From Arenicola marina (lineage: Eukaryota; Annelida; Polychaeta; Arenicolidae), in NCBI GenBank assembly GCA_964019135.1, contig OZ025265.1:26945143-27009142 (forward strand): a stretch of DNA of 64,000 bases, written 5' to 3'. Made by a program: the position numbers and the translations under genes. Positions 21,322-32,501 of the stretch are shown here, in pieces. Numbering within the stretch: position 1 is the stretch's first letter; every line of letters begins with the position of its first letter. The notes below the pieces were generated by a model, which was not told where the DNA came from, did no database searches, and saw nothing but the letters and a program-made list of their open reading frames with translations.

Positions 21322-24300
21322 ATGCCGCCCAAGAAGAAGGGAGCTGAGGCCGATGATAGACCTGTCATGATTGGTCGCGTAGGCACAAATTTAAAATGTG
21401 GCATTGTTGGATTGCCAAATGTAGGGTATGAATGCATTCTTGTTGCCATTTCAATTCAGAATTAAGTCTTCAGATATAAATCTTCTCAGTTGTTCAAAAC
21501 CCTGTGCATAGAGTATGAGGTTGTGTATTTGTATGTATATAGTACAGTGCACTCTTACTGGCAATTATGAAACTAATTGGTAAGCCAATACATATAAGAA
21601 TAAATGCATTATAAGTATTATGTCAGTAGATAATAGATAGCACATTGTCATAGTAGTAGAGTGCTTATGATTTTAAATTTAGTACTTGAAACTTCATTCT
21701 ATTGTAAACAACAGACAGTTCCAAATAAATGGTTATCTTAAAGTTACATATTAATTTTGGTTATAGATCCGTTGTACCAGTTGTGGCTCTATTTCAAATG
21801 TTCTAAAAGTGTGGATTATAAGTTATTTTATGTCATTGCGAACTTTGTCATGACATTATATTGCAGGAAATCAACATTTTTCAATGTGCTGACCAAGTGT
21901 CAAGCAGCTGCATCAAACTTCCCTTTCTGTACCATTGACCCCAATGAAAGTAAGTGTTCAGGGGAGTTCATCTATATTTCTGTCCTTCTGTTGATCATGA
22001 CCTGGGTTGTTAATAAATATAACTATGGTATTTTGAATAGTATAATCAAAGCTGGAATCCATTATTACTATAACACTGTGAACTGTAATCATACGTCAAA
22101 TGTCTGTACCTACCATTTTTACGTAAAATATCTGTATGTATTCTGTGTACATCAAAGGTTCATACCAGGGAGCTGTTGTGGTTAAGAGGTAGCATGCTCC
22201 ACTACAGATCGATGTGCTGTGGGTTCAGACCGTAATTGTCTGGGGTGTGTTTCACCCTTTTATAGCTTTGGCCAGGGGATTATTTGGCCTAGTTAAGCCC
22301 TTGTCCGCATAAAATATAGCTCTAAGCACCAAGCAGTTTGTACATACCATGTTTACTTTATATTTCAGGTCGAGTACCTGTCCCCGATGCACGTTATGAC
22401 TACTTGGTGGGGTATTTTAAACCACTCAGGTGTGTGAATGATCTGACCAGAGTAGACAGCTATAGACCAAATTTTACCAGAGATAAATTTATGAGGACGA
22501 TAGGTTCCTCGTTACTTGAAAGTCCGGCAAAATCAGGAATTTGTTGAAAATCCTGGAAAATCAGGAATTTGTTGAAAATCCTGGAAAATCAGGAATTTGT
22601 TGAAAATCCTGGAAAATCAGGAATTTGTTGAAAATCCTGGAAAATCAGGAATTTGTTTAGAAACAGTAATTTTTCAGTCCGTTTGAATACATATTTGAAT
22701 ATAGCAAGAATGCAACAGTGTATCTTGCCATGCATCATGCTACTGTAGGTAATTGATACATGTGTCCGGGCTTAACTCATATATTGTGCAAGTACTGCGA
22801 CTAGTAAACTTTAGTGCTTTTTAAATGAAAAAATCTGTGACAATGTCTGAATTTTGATGGCGTAGTACACAAGATGTGCCTTTCTTTAATGTTAAATATT
22901 GTATTTATCAAATGGGAGCCTAAATGTCTCATTTACGATGAAAAGATTTGAAGTGAACATTTGTTATGGAGCAACTTCAATATCTGTGTTGTGTTTGTCT
23001 GTCTTCCAGTCTATTAATTAGCAGATTAATAGTTTCTGCGTTCGAATCCGGGCCAGGGCAAGTAATCTGGTTTCACTCATTCATCTTTTATCGTCCGGCG
23101 AGGTTCTACTTAGTCCTTGTGTGCGCAAAGACCAGCCTCAAACACCATTCCACTTCATTTTTTGTCTCCCAGCAAAGTGCCTGCCTTCCGCAATGTCGTC
23201 GACATTGCCGGGCTCGTGAAAGGCGCCCACGAAGGTCAAGGTCTCGGGAACGCCTTCCTCTCCCACATCCGGGCATGTGACGCACTCTTCCATATGTGTC
23301 GTAAGTGTCAAGGTCAAGGTCAGCGGAGAGCCTCCCTGAGTCACTTGATCAGTCGGTGAACTGCACGTGTCATTAGTTCATATCATTGTCCTGTGTAGAT
23401 GAGGGGGTGGTGGGTGGGGGCTGTTCTTCAGCATAGTCTTAGCTGGAGGCCGGAGTTTGCGTGAGGATGAGACGATCTTGGATGTTTATCCGCTAATCTA
23501 TATTAACAAAAGTCCGATTTCCGTATGTAAGTTTATTTTCGTATAAGAGGCCATCAGGCCCATAGTACATACAAGGTTATAACACAATTTATATACAGTT
23601 TAAATTTCAACATTTGTTTGGTGAAATATTTCTGCCTGGTGTAAATAAATAGATAAGTTCAGTATTTCTTGCTTATTGTGGGATTTCATCAATTTAACAA
23701 AAAGTTGAGAAGAGTTAATTGATCGGTAAGTTACATCTATATATGATTTTCTTAACTTTTCATACAATGGACATTGACAAATAACATGAAATTGATTTTC
23801 GTATGGTTATTATCTAATCCAATATTTAAGTATTTAGTAACTTTCGACAATAAAAATGGAGCCAGGTGGACAGAAACACCAAGCCATCTGTCATAAGGTT
23901 CGTCCAGGGTTAGTACATATGGCCTGTTGGTATGTTTCTCAGCCCACTTAACCACTAACGCTGGAGAAGCTCCCTGCAGGGCAATTAAACATGCCTACCA
24001 AGATGGGGGGCCGGCGCGACAGCTCAGTGGGCTAGAGCGCTTGCATTGAGTGCTCTGGTCACCTGATATCGGTGGTTCGAGCCCTGCTGTGGCCATGCCT
24101 GTGTGGTTGCAGGATAAAGATCCCATGTCCTTCTTCGTAGAGAGTAGAGGGTTACCCCCGGGAACAAGGCTCCGCACTCCCTTCCTTCTCCCATTGACGC
24201 GATATGACCCAAAGTGGTTAAAGCGTCCTGAATAACCAACCAGCCAACCTACCAAGATGGCTGACCGTAAATATTGCTTTACAGAGTATTTCTGATTTCC

Positions 24301-25203
24301 TTAGCCTTTGCTCCTCAATTACCTATATTATGTGTCGCAGTTTATATGCGTTTTTTTATTTATGGTTTATATTTAACATTTTGATGAGAATACTACTCAC
24401 ATGGAACACAAACATCTGTTGTTGATTTTGTTGAATGTAACTTAGTGCAAATCGATTGGGTTCTATAAGAGCAGGATGTTCTATATAAGACTAATACCTC
24501 CGAAATGTGTAAATGTATATGCATTACTAGACTTAGGCCCTCTTAACGTGACGTGGCTAAAAGCATCAAAATACTCATCTAATTTCTCCGCAATCGGCCA
24601 TCCTAATTTTTGCATGTCTAATGCCCCATAGAATTGTGAAGGAGAACACAATACAAAACGTCATCCGTTACTGGCCTGAACCTGGTAGGCCGAGGGCCGC
24701 CCCGATAGATCAGTGGGTTAGACCGGTGGCCTTGAGAGCTCTGGCCACATGAGAGCCTAACGGCACGTGGATCGGCGGTCTGCGCTCCGCTGTGGTCATG
24801 TCTGTGGTCGCAGGAAAAAGTTCCCATGTTCTTCTTCGCAAAGAGTAGGGGGTTACCCTCGGGGACATGGCTCCGCTCTCTCTTCCTTCTCTCATTGACG
24901 CGATATGACCAAACAGGGGTTAAAGCGTACTGAATATACAACCAACCCGGTGGGCCGAGGAACAGCCAGACATTCGCAGAGTTGGACTCCTTGCACTCTT
25001 TGTTTTAGTGTTGCTTCTCGCCGCCAGGGGTGTTTGACGACGAGGACGTGACTCACGTGGAGGGTGACGTCAACCCGGTGCGCGACATGGAGATCATCTT
25101 CGAGGAGCTGCGGCTGAAGGACGCCGAGTACCTCGAGAAAAACCTCGAGCAGCTGGAGCGGGTCGCCATCCGGGGCAACGACAAGACGCGCAAGGCCGAA
25201 TAC
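21322..25203 (+). CDS. OLA1: Obg-like ATPase 1, exons 1-5 (5' half of gene)
   Basis: Five exons join in frame with GT-AG introns: 21322-21425, 21867-21949, 22369-22429, 23173-23300 and 25028-25203. The start ATG is followed by a PPKKKG-type N-terminus as in animal OLA1. The P-loop GLPNVGKST is split between exons 1 and 2. Exon 2 ends in FCTIDPNE and exon 3 holds [12 protein letters not shown]. Exon 4 has the G3 region [20 protein letters not shown] and exon 5 has [23 protein letters not shown]1 is a YchF-family cytosolic P-loop NTPase that prefers ATP and acts in translation and stress control. The exons cover about the first 185 of some 396 residues. The rest (specificity segment and TGS domain) is missing or decayed downstream, so this copy may be non-functional. 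Introns contain a tRNA-like SINE (intron 2), a 28-bp tandem repeat (intron 3), and two SINEs and a LINE tail (intron 4). Confidence 0.9.
22164..22290 (+). repeat. tRNA-derived SINE-like element in OLA1 intron 2
   Basis: An A-box-like tggttaagaggtagc and a B-box-like gggttcagacc sit at tRNA spacing. It differs from the SINE family in intron 4. Confidence 0.55.
22520..22660. repeat. 28-bp tandem repeat in OLA1 intron 3, about 5 units
   Basis: The unit contains gaaaatcctggaaaatcagg followed by aatttgtt. The units are almost identical. Confidence 0.9.
23510..23860 (-). mobile_element. 3' end of a non-LTR retrotransposon in OLA1 intron 4
   Basis: The complement of this stretch reads [20 protein letters not shown] and continues to a stop at 23602-23600. 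It has the His...Cys-x-Cys-Pro tail typical of RTE/CR1-like ORF2 C-termini. A short 3' UTR with AATAAA follows, and there is no upstream RT. Confidence 0.6.
24010..24247 (+). repeat. tRNA-SINE, copy 1 (OLA1 intron 4)
   Basis: The head has an A-box-like agctcagtgggctagagcg and a B box ggttcgagccc. A unique body (ccatgtccttcttcg, cattgacgcgatatgac) and the tail gcgtcctgaataaccaacca follow. The length is about 240 bp and the element is shared with 24693-24948 and 42411-42680. Confidence 0.85.
24693..24948 (+). repeat. tRNA-SINE, copy 2 (OLA1 intron 4)
   Basis: Same head, body and tail as copy 1, with a diverged B box and a small insertion in the head. Confidence 0.8.
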
Positions 25204-27722
25204 GTGAGTCCCGTAGCGAATCCTGTAGTATGGGCAGTTCAGGGTGAATACGGGAGTCCCGTGGCTAGTCACGAGGATGAATACGTGAGACCCGTAGCGA
25301 GTCCTGTAGTATGAGCAGTGAGGGTGAATACGTGAGTCCCGTAACGAGTCCTGTAGTATGAGCAGTGAGGGTGAATACGAGAGTCCCGTAGCGAGTCCTG
25401 TAGTATGAGCAGTGAGGGTGAATACGGGAGTCCCGTAAGGAGTCCTGTAGTATGAGCAGTGAGGGTGAATACGAGAGTCCCGTAGCGAGTCCTGTAGTCT
25501 GAGCAGTGAGGGTCAATACGGGAGTCCCGTAACGAGTCCTGTAGTATGAGCAGTGAGGGTGAATACGGGAGTCCCGTAGCGAGTCCTGTAGTATGAGCAG
25601 TGAGGGTGAATACGAGAGTCCCGTAGCGAGTCCTGTAGTATGAGTAGTGAGGGTGAATACGGGAGTCACGTAGCGAGTCCTGTTGTATGAGCAGTGAGGG
25701 TGAATACGAGTCCCGTAGCGAGTCCTGTAGTATGAGCAGTGAGGGTGAATACGAGTCCCGTAGCGAGTCCTGTAGTATGAGCAGTGAGGGTGAATACGGG
25801 AGTCCCGTAGCGAGTCCTGTAGTATAAGCAGTAAGGGTGAATACGGGAGTCCCGTAGCGAGTCCTGTAATATGAGCAGTGAGGGTGAATACGAGAGTCCC
25901 GTAGCGAGTCCTATAGTATGACCAGTGAGGGTGAATACGGGAGTCCCGTAACGAGTCCTGTAGTATGAGCAGTGAGGGTGAATACGGGAGTCCCGTAACG
26001 AGTCCTGTAGTATGAGCAGTGAGGGTGAATACGGGAGTCCCGTAGCGAGTCCTGTAGTATGAGCAGTGAGGGTGAATACGAGTCCCGTAGCGAGTCCTGT
26101 AGTATGAGCAGTGAGGGTGAATACGGGAGTCCCGTAACGAGTCCTGTAGTGTGAGCAGTAAGGGTGAATACGGGAGTCCCGTAGCGAGTCCTGTAGTTTG
26201 AGCAGTGAGGGTGAATACGGGAGTCCCGTAGCGAGTCCTGTAGTATGGGCAGTGAGGGTGAATACGAGAGTCCCGTAGCGAGTCCTGTAGTATGAGCAGT
26301 GAGGGTGAATACGAGAGTCCCGTAGCGAGTCCTGTAGTCTGAGCAGTGAGGGTCAATACGGGAGTCCCGTAACGAGTCCTGTAGTATGAGCAGTGAGGGT
26401 GAATACGAGAGTCCCGTAGCGAGTCCTGTGGTATGAGCAGTGAGGGTGAATACGTGAGTCCCGTAGCGAGTTCTGTAGTATGAGCAGTGAGGGTGAATAC
26501 GAGAGTCCCGTAGCGAGTCCTGTAGTATGAGTAGTGAGGGTGAATACGAGTCCCGTAGCGAGTCCTGTAGTATGAGCAGTGAGGGTGAATACGGAAGTCC
26601 CGTAACGAGTCCGGTAGTATCAGTAGTGAGGGTGAATACGAGAGTCCCGTAGCGAGTCCTATGGTATGACCAGTGAGGGTGAATACGGGAGTCCCGTAAC
26701 GAGTCCTGTAGTATGAGCAGTGAGGGTGAATACGGGAGTCCCGTAGCGAGTCCTGTAGTATGAGCAGTGAGGGTGAATACGAGTCCCGTAGCGAGTCCTG
26801 TAGTATGAGCAGTGAGGGTGAATACGGGAGTCCCGTAACGAGTCCTGTAGTATGAGCAGTGAGGGTGAATACGGGAGTCCCGTAGCGAGTCCTGTAGTAT
26901 GAGCAGTAAGGGTGAATACGGGAGTCCCGTAGCGAGTCCTGTAATATGAGCAGTGAGGGTGAATACGAGAGTCCCGTAGCGAGTCCTGTAGTATGAGTAG
27001 TGAGGGTGAATACGAGTCCCGTAGCGAGTCCTGTAGTATGAGCAGTGAGGGTGAATACGGAAGTCCCGTAACGAGTCCGGTAGTATCAGTAGTGAGGGTG
27101 AATACGAGAGTCCCGTAGCGAGTCCTATGGTATGACCAGTGAGGGTGAATACGGGAGTCCCGTAACGAGTCCTGTAGTATGAGCAGTGAGGGTGAATACG
27201 GGAGTCCCGTAGCGAGTCCTGTAGTATGAGCAGTGAGGGTGAATACGAGTCCCGTAGCGAGTCCTGTAGTATGAGCAGTGAGGGTGAATACGGGAGTCCC
27301 GTAACGAGTCCTGTAGTATGAGCAGTGAGGGTGAATACGGGAGTCCCGTAGCGAGTCCTGTAGTATGAGCAGTAAGGGTGAATACGGGAGTCCCGTAGCG
27401 AGTCCTGTAATATGAGCAGTGAGGGTGAATACGAGAGTCCCGTAGCGAGTCCTATAGTATGACCAGTGAGGGTGAATACGGGAGTCCCGTAACGAGTCCT
27501 GTAGTATGAGCAGTGAGGGTGAATACGGGAGTCCCGTAACGAGTCCTGTAGTATGAGCAGTGAGGGTGAATACGGGAGTCCCGTAGCGAATCCTGTAGTA
27601 TGAGCAGTGAGGGTGAATACGAGTCCCGTAGCGAGTCCTGTAGTATGAGCAGTGAGGGTGAATACGGGAGTCCCGTAACGAGTCCTGTAGTGTGAGCAGT
27701 AAGGGTGAATACGGGAGTCCCG
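25204..27722. repeat. 43-47-bp minisatellite starting at the OLA1 exon 5 donor, about 54 units
   Basis: The unit is gaatacgggagtcccgtagc, then gagtcctgtagtatgagcag, then tgagggt (47 bp), with a 43-bp variant lacking four bases. The first unit overlaps the 3' end of exon 5 and its splice donor (gaatac|gtgagt). Minus-strand frames of 363 and 632 codons across it are by-products. A block of about ten units is repeated with period 466 bp (26581 and 27047). Confidence 0.95.
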
Positions 27723-27861
27723 TTTCAAGTATCTCTCATCTGCAGAAAAGCAAAACCAAATAATCCATCCGTTGCAAGATCGACCTTTGTGCATGCAGCG
27801 ATGGACCAACAGTCACCCGAGGCCAGCATTTCAGCCACAACGTTAGTTACCGGAGAAATGG

Positions 27862-27948
27862 ATCCTATCCACCTTGACCCGTCCTCTTGTCGCGATATGA
27901 CCTACAGAAGTTAGAGCGTCCTACTTAAAACCAAACGATTGATTATCC
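27862..27948 (+). repeat. SINE 3'-tail fragment
   Basis: The segment with cgcgatatgacc and agagcgtcctacttaaaacc matches the tail of the tRNA-SINE family. Confidence 0.6.
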
Positions 27949-27950
27949 AG

Positions 27951-28192
27951 GCTGCCCAAGGAGTGGGTGGATACTCACGACCCGACGACGTTATAATCTT
28001 GGCGCTGATTAGTCAGGCGAGGTGCAATCCTGTCACGTTATGTTCAATCCTGAGTAATCATGTTTACGTGGGTTTGCTGCTTTATCGCATAGTAACCTTG
28101 AAATGATCATCTTGAACGGTTACAATTAAGCGTTGGGAGTCATGTATTACTTCACTTCCGGCGAGGACGAGGTCAAGGCTTGGACGATAAAA
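27951..28192 (+). pseudogene. OLA1: Decayed OLA1 3'-half exon pieces
   Basis: At 27951, after a good acceptor (attatccag), the sequence reads KEWVDTHDP in the frame of the OLA1 segment before the specificity motif, then meets a stop. At 28142-28192 it reads MYYFTSGEDEVKAWTIK, the conserved YFTAG..EV.AWTI motif near the start of the TGS region. A good donor (gtaggt at 28193) follows, but a TAA lies 13 bases upstream in the same frame at 28127-28129. A narrow alternative is an exon starting at 28131 after an AG. The roughly 100 residues that should lie between exon 5 and this motif are otherwise absent. This points to a decayed or partly deleted 3' half. Confidence 0.6.
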
Positions 28193-28199
28193 GTAGGTC

Positions 28200-28850
28200 A
28201 AGGGCAAGACACCATTGAAGGTCAAAATGCGGAATCCGAAATCTCCTCACTACGTCTGATTATAATTTGTAACACTCCACAGGGCAGTGTCGGCTGATGT
28301 CAAGGTGGAATTAACTTAGTAAGCGGTTAATGGGGGAGTATTGGAATTTCCTTTTCGGTTCCGTAGAAACCGCATGGAACAGTGGTGGCATCTGGTGGCA
28401 TCTGGTGAAGGAATCACCCATGCGTAAATAATGTATACTCTGGTATACATTATTTACTATGGTAAATATTATGGTATGGGAGGCGCTATCCTACATGCTG
28501 AAACCTATTTTCAGCGTACATGCACACTCAGAGAGTAGCTTTTGAGTAGCCTCATGCTAAAAGTAGGTCATCTACTTCACAGTGTTTCAATGTCGTTGTA
28601 GCCCAGACATAGCCTTTATAACATGGTAGGTGTGAAGTTGGTGGCAACTTGCCAATTACATTGGATCATTACATTCCCAGCCCCGTGTACTTAATGGTAA
28701 CATAAATGCTATGCTAGCAATTACTTTCACCGGATAAGCAAATAAGCGCATCTTCCTGCGTTCTGCCAGAGTGTAGGCTACATTTCAAATGTCACTGACA
28801 AGAGGTATTCCTGCTTGATCACAGTTGCTCCTTACATAAGTTTCCTTTTG
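28200..28850. other. No gene recognised
   Basis: Contains a 14-bp-stem perfect hairpin at 28425-28456. I searched by eye for the last OLA1 exons (TGS C-terminus) here and up to 31 kb and did not find them. Confidence 0.5.
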
Positions 28851-28854
28851 TCGC

Positions 28855-29280
28855 TGTGAGGTGAGGTCCGCCCACAACTTGATTATACAGGGCCTTTTCA
28901 TGCATTTTGCCTTGGTGGTTGCGAGGTAAGGTCTGCCCACAACTGGATTATACAAGGCCATTTCCAGGGTTTACCTTGGGCGTTGTGAGGTAAGATCTGC
29001 ACACAGCTTCATTATACAGGGCCATTTTTATACATTTTGCCTTGGTAATTGTGAGGTAATGTCTGCCCACAGCTTAATTGATTATACAGGGCCATTTCAT
29101 ATATTTCTCTTGGTCGTTGTTAGGCGAGGTATACCCACAGCTTGGAAATAGAGCGCCCCTGCAATAATTTTTGACTCGTCGTTGTATGTGAGCTCTGCAC
29201 ACAATACAGGGCTTTTTCATATATCTCGCTTTGGTCGTTGTGGCCATTTCATCCATTCTGCCAGGGTCGAAGTGAGGGAG
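28855..29280. repeat. Degenerate ~63-bp tandem repeat, about 6 units
   Basis: Units share tgaggtaaggtctgcccaca and attatacagggccattt. They decay towards the right end. Confidence 0.8.
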
Positions 29281-29289
29281 GTTTCTGTA

Positions 29290-30830
29290 CTGCTCGAGGT
29301 ATTTCAAACCCACGGTTAGTAACCATTGGATCAGGAGACCCATTAACATGTATTTTGGGAAGTTAACTACATTTCACTTTAAACAAAGCTGTGAGACCTC
29401 GCTTTGTCTGTACGCAAGAAAGATACTAGATACACTAGATACTAATGCTCTTTTAACAAGAACATAAAATAAAACAAAAGTGCATGGGTAACATAGTTAA
29501 ACGCTCTATAACAATCACCAAATATAGTAATATACAGTGGGATGCACCTTTGGGACGGCCTAATTATTGTACTGAATGGGCACATAGAGTGATTATATAG
29601 TCGATGGTCTACTGTATTCCTGTTGCGTCGGAACAACACATATGTAAATATATGCAAATAAGTAGTCACGTGTCACATGCTGCTGACTGATTCGTGATAA
29701 GCGCTTTTTGGATCCCAGCCAATCCCTGTGGCTGGGGAGTGAGTATGGCAAGCCACAGAGGACTTTAGTGGAATATATGCACATATGTCTAAATATTTGC
29801 ACATATCATTAAACAGTTTAACATATATCTTCAAATATATAAACATTTGTCCAAATAATTAAGATATGTGCAAATGATTTAAGGTTGATGCATAGATTAC
29901 ATTTTCTTCAGACAAACTTCTTGGCATTTTTTCATCTTATAGTAATGTGTATCCAAAACGATAAAATAACATAAAAAAGATATGTCTTCTACCTACTTTT
30001 TCGTCAAAATGACGTTGAATAGGTAGGGGGTCACATCTAATTTTATAATGGTTGTCAATGGAGAATTTTGGAATTTCGACACGAAATATTCAACAGAAAA
30101 AAAACGGCTCAGACACAGTTAATAAAAATTTGTCTGTAACAAGCTTGCTCCTTGTTTGTTCAAATAAGAGAAAAAGATATATGGGTCTTCTACCTCGTTT
30201 TTTCGTAAAATGACTCTGAACATGGAAATTGTGGCGGTAATTCTGAGGGTCGGAATGGAAAACATGCTGAACTAGAGGCACGACAAGTACTCACAAGATT
30301 GAATAAGATACTTGGTATTATCAAGTTTACATGAAAACATTTAAGCAACCAAACGTATAAGCATATAGGCCTACGATGATGTGGGGGATCCCTACACCCC
30401 CCCCCCCCACCCCAGCCTCCCCCACTGATTTACTGTGCCTGTGCATGTGGCCAACGCTATGTAATTTGCCGGCTTGTTTCTATTCAGTGCGTTCAAAGAT
30501 ATATTTATACATCCCAATAAGTTCTTTAGTTTGCTTGGATTTGCGTTTGCCTATCAATTTCCCTTTACAGCGCATCAGTTTCGCGACTTTGTTACATAAA
30601 CAAGAAATAAACTACGACGCGCTGGACAATAGAGCATTCGCCAGATTAGGCTGGTTCCGCGGCCCAACTTCGCTCGCTCACTTACAAATATGAGTATGAG
30701 CGGCGGTACCAGCTTATCGCTAGATCGCAGCGGCATAGTCCACCAGATGGCGCCACAGTGATGCCGGGAACCTCCTTAAAGATATATCTACATCGCCGTG
30801 ATTATGCTTAGTATTTGCCCATATCTCTAA
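29290..30830. other. No gene recognised
   Basis: AT-rich sequence. A duplicated phrase, tcttctacct..ttttcgt.aaaatgac, occurs at about 29986 and 30187. A C run is at 30398. No family-like frame. Confidence 0.5.
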
Positions 30831-31160
30831 ATGATTTTAAAAATAACTAATTCAATTTTACATGTCTGTGATTCAATTTCTGATATGTGTAAACCATACC
30901 GATTTGGACATATATATAATCGAATTAATGTCATCTCTAATTTATTAGAGATATCTTTAAATGAATTACTGTGTCTTTAATTCAATTAGAAATATGTTCA
31001 AATTGATTGTTGTTATATTTAATTCAATTGCAGATAACAGTGATTTAATTTACGATATCTCTAAATGAAAACCCCTCCCCCCAAAAAAAATCTCTAAATG
31101 AATTACTGATATGTTCAATTCGAACTACTGATGCCTGAATCGAATTAAATATATAATTGT
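30830..31160. repeat. AT-rich degenerate repeat (left block)
   Basis: Many imperfect units of atctctaaatgaattactgat and aattcaatta. The same type resumes at 31920-32215, so the two blocks flank the LINE fragment between them. Confidence 0.7.
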
Positions 31161-31224
31161 ATTTGAAGCGGTACCCGGGTGTACGGATGCTTGGTAGCAT
31201 CGACATAAATGACGGAAAGAAGAG

Positions 31225-31600
31225 ATGTACAGGAGCCTGAAGTTGGAAAGCTACTGCAGTTTCAAAACCTCACTAGTATTTGAGAACTATCTAGCTTGTG
31301 TCAAAATGTATAATCATAGAATCGCGCTGTCAAGGCTTAGATGTTCTTGGCATCAGCTGGCGATCGAGCGTCAGAGGGGAATAGTAGACAGAAATCTTAG
31401 ATTCTGCAGTTTCTGTATGGCTGCAGGAGTACAAGCCATTGAAGATAAATATCACTTCATCTGTATTTGTCCGCATTACCCCCATATTAGAAATGCGCTG
31501 TTCAGCATTACTGTATTGTATCAATTATTTTATTAATTCTAAAACTGCATGGCCCGTTGGACTTCCGTACCGTCTGCATTCTTGTTACACAATTGGGAGA
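31225..31600 (+). mobile_element. LINE ORF2 C-terminal fragment
   Basis: The 103-codon frame (31225-31536) reads LSRLRCSWHQLAIERQRGIV, then RFCSFC, then IEDKYHFICICPHY. This is the C-terminal Cys/His segment of a CR1/RTE-like ORF2, clearly homologous to 55565-55800 in this window. No RT domain is present. It interrupts an AT-rich repeat. Confidence 0.7.
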
Positions 31601-31919
31601 ATTTATGTTCACAGTCGATGAAGCCTAAATTTAATGCGTAATATACCTCCGCACATTCTCAACCATGGCACAGGCCAGTCCTGTCTAGCCCTACGTACAG
31701 ACATATTATGCACTGCCTAACCGGACATAGGACATAGGCATATATATGATGCATTTCAGCGATCCCATCAACTTCTATTCTTTAGGTATACTGCACTTAA
31801 CTAAGGGCTTTTCCACTTCCTTGATAGAACTACCACAAATTATAAAGACGATCACTCGTGACTTACCTAGAGGTGACGCGTTATACTACACATCTTCTAA
31901 CTGTTCAATCCACGCGCCC

Positions 31920-32215
31920 GAATTTAATTCGACTTAAATTTATTCATAATTCGAATTCCTGATATATTTAATTGAATTACATATAACAGTAATTCATTGA
32001 TAGATATATCTAATTCGAATTACTGTTATATTTAATCCATCTTCAAATGAATTACTGTAATTTTTAATACATTTAAAGATATCTATAAATGATTTTCATA
32101 TATGTATAATAAGTTCCAATTACAGATATTTCTAATTGAATTAAAGATCGCAGTAATTTTTAAAATAACTCTAAATAAATTACTGATATATTCAAATATG
32201 TAGACATATGTGCGA
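31920..32215. repeat. AT-rich degenerate repeat (right block)
   Basis: Same unit type as 30830-31160. It probably formed one block before insertion of the 31.2-31.9 kb segment. Confidence 0.65.
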
Positions 32216-32501
32216 ATACTCCATTAACTTGCACTTTGGCTTGCCATAGGTAAATCACTTGTTAGTGGACAGAGGGTCATAACATCACTTTCACTTTCTC
32301 AGAAGACAATCCGCCCACATAAACGTGGGAGAGCATCGGGGGGTCATAATCCATAGTTTCACGGTGACGAGGTCAGTTGCGCTGAGAAAGCACACAAGCA
32401 CGCAGCGATCTTACGACGAGCAGACAGACCACTGCATGTGTCTCAGCAAAAGAACTTTTAAAGTTGTGTTTCTGTAAGCCAGCTACCTGAACGTTTTCGC
32501 C

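Noticed and set aside
22338-22547. 69-codon frame around OLA1 exon 3
   Set aside because: Only 22369-22429 is coding; the rest is intron read through.
25030-25314. 94-codon frame over OLA1 exon 5
   Set aside because: Exon 5 ends at 25203 with a consensus donor; the remainder is the first minisatellite units.
25265-27809. Minus-strand frames of 363 and 632 codons reading as [17 protein letters not shown] repeats
   Set aside because: They lie wholly inside the 43-47-bp minisatellite in an OLA1 intron; the unit merely lacks stops in that strand.
31570-31600. Second LTR end or PBS (cttgttacacaattggga) resembling 62205-62225
   Set aside because: Only about 14 bases match, the GCCC...GTGGGG part is absent, and no LTR-like layout surrounds it.
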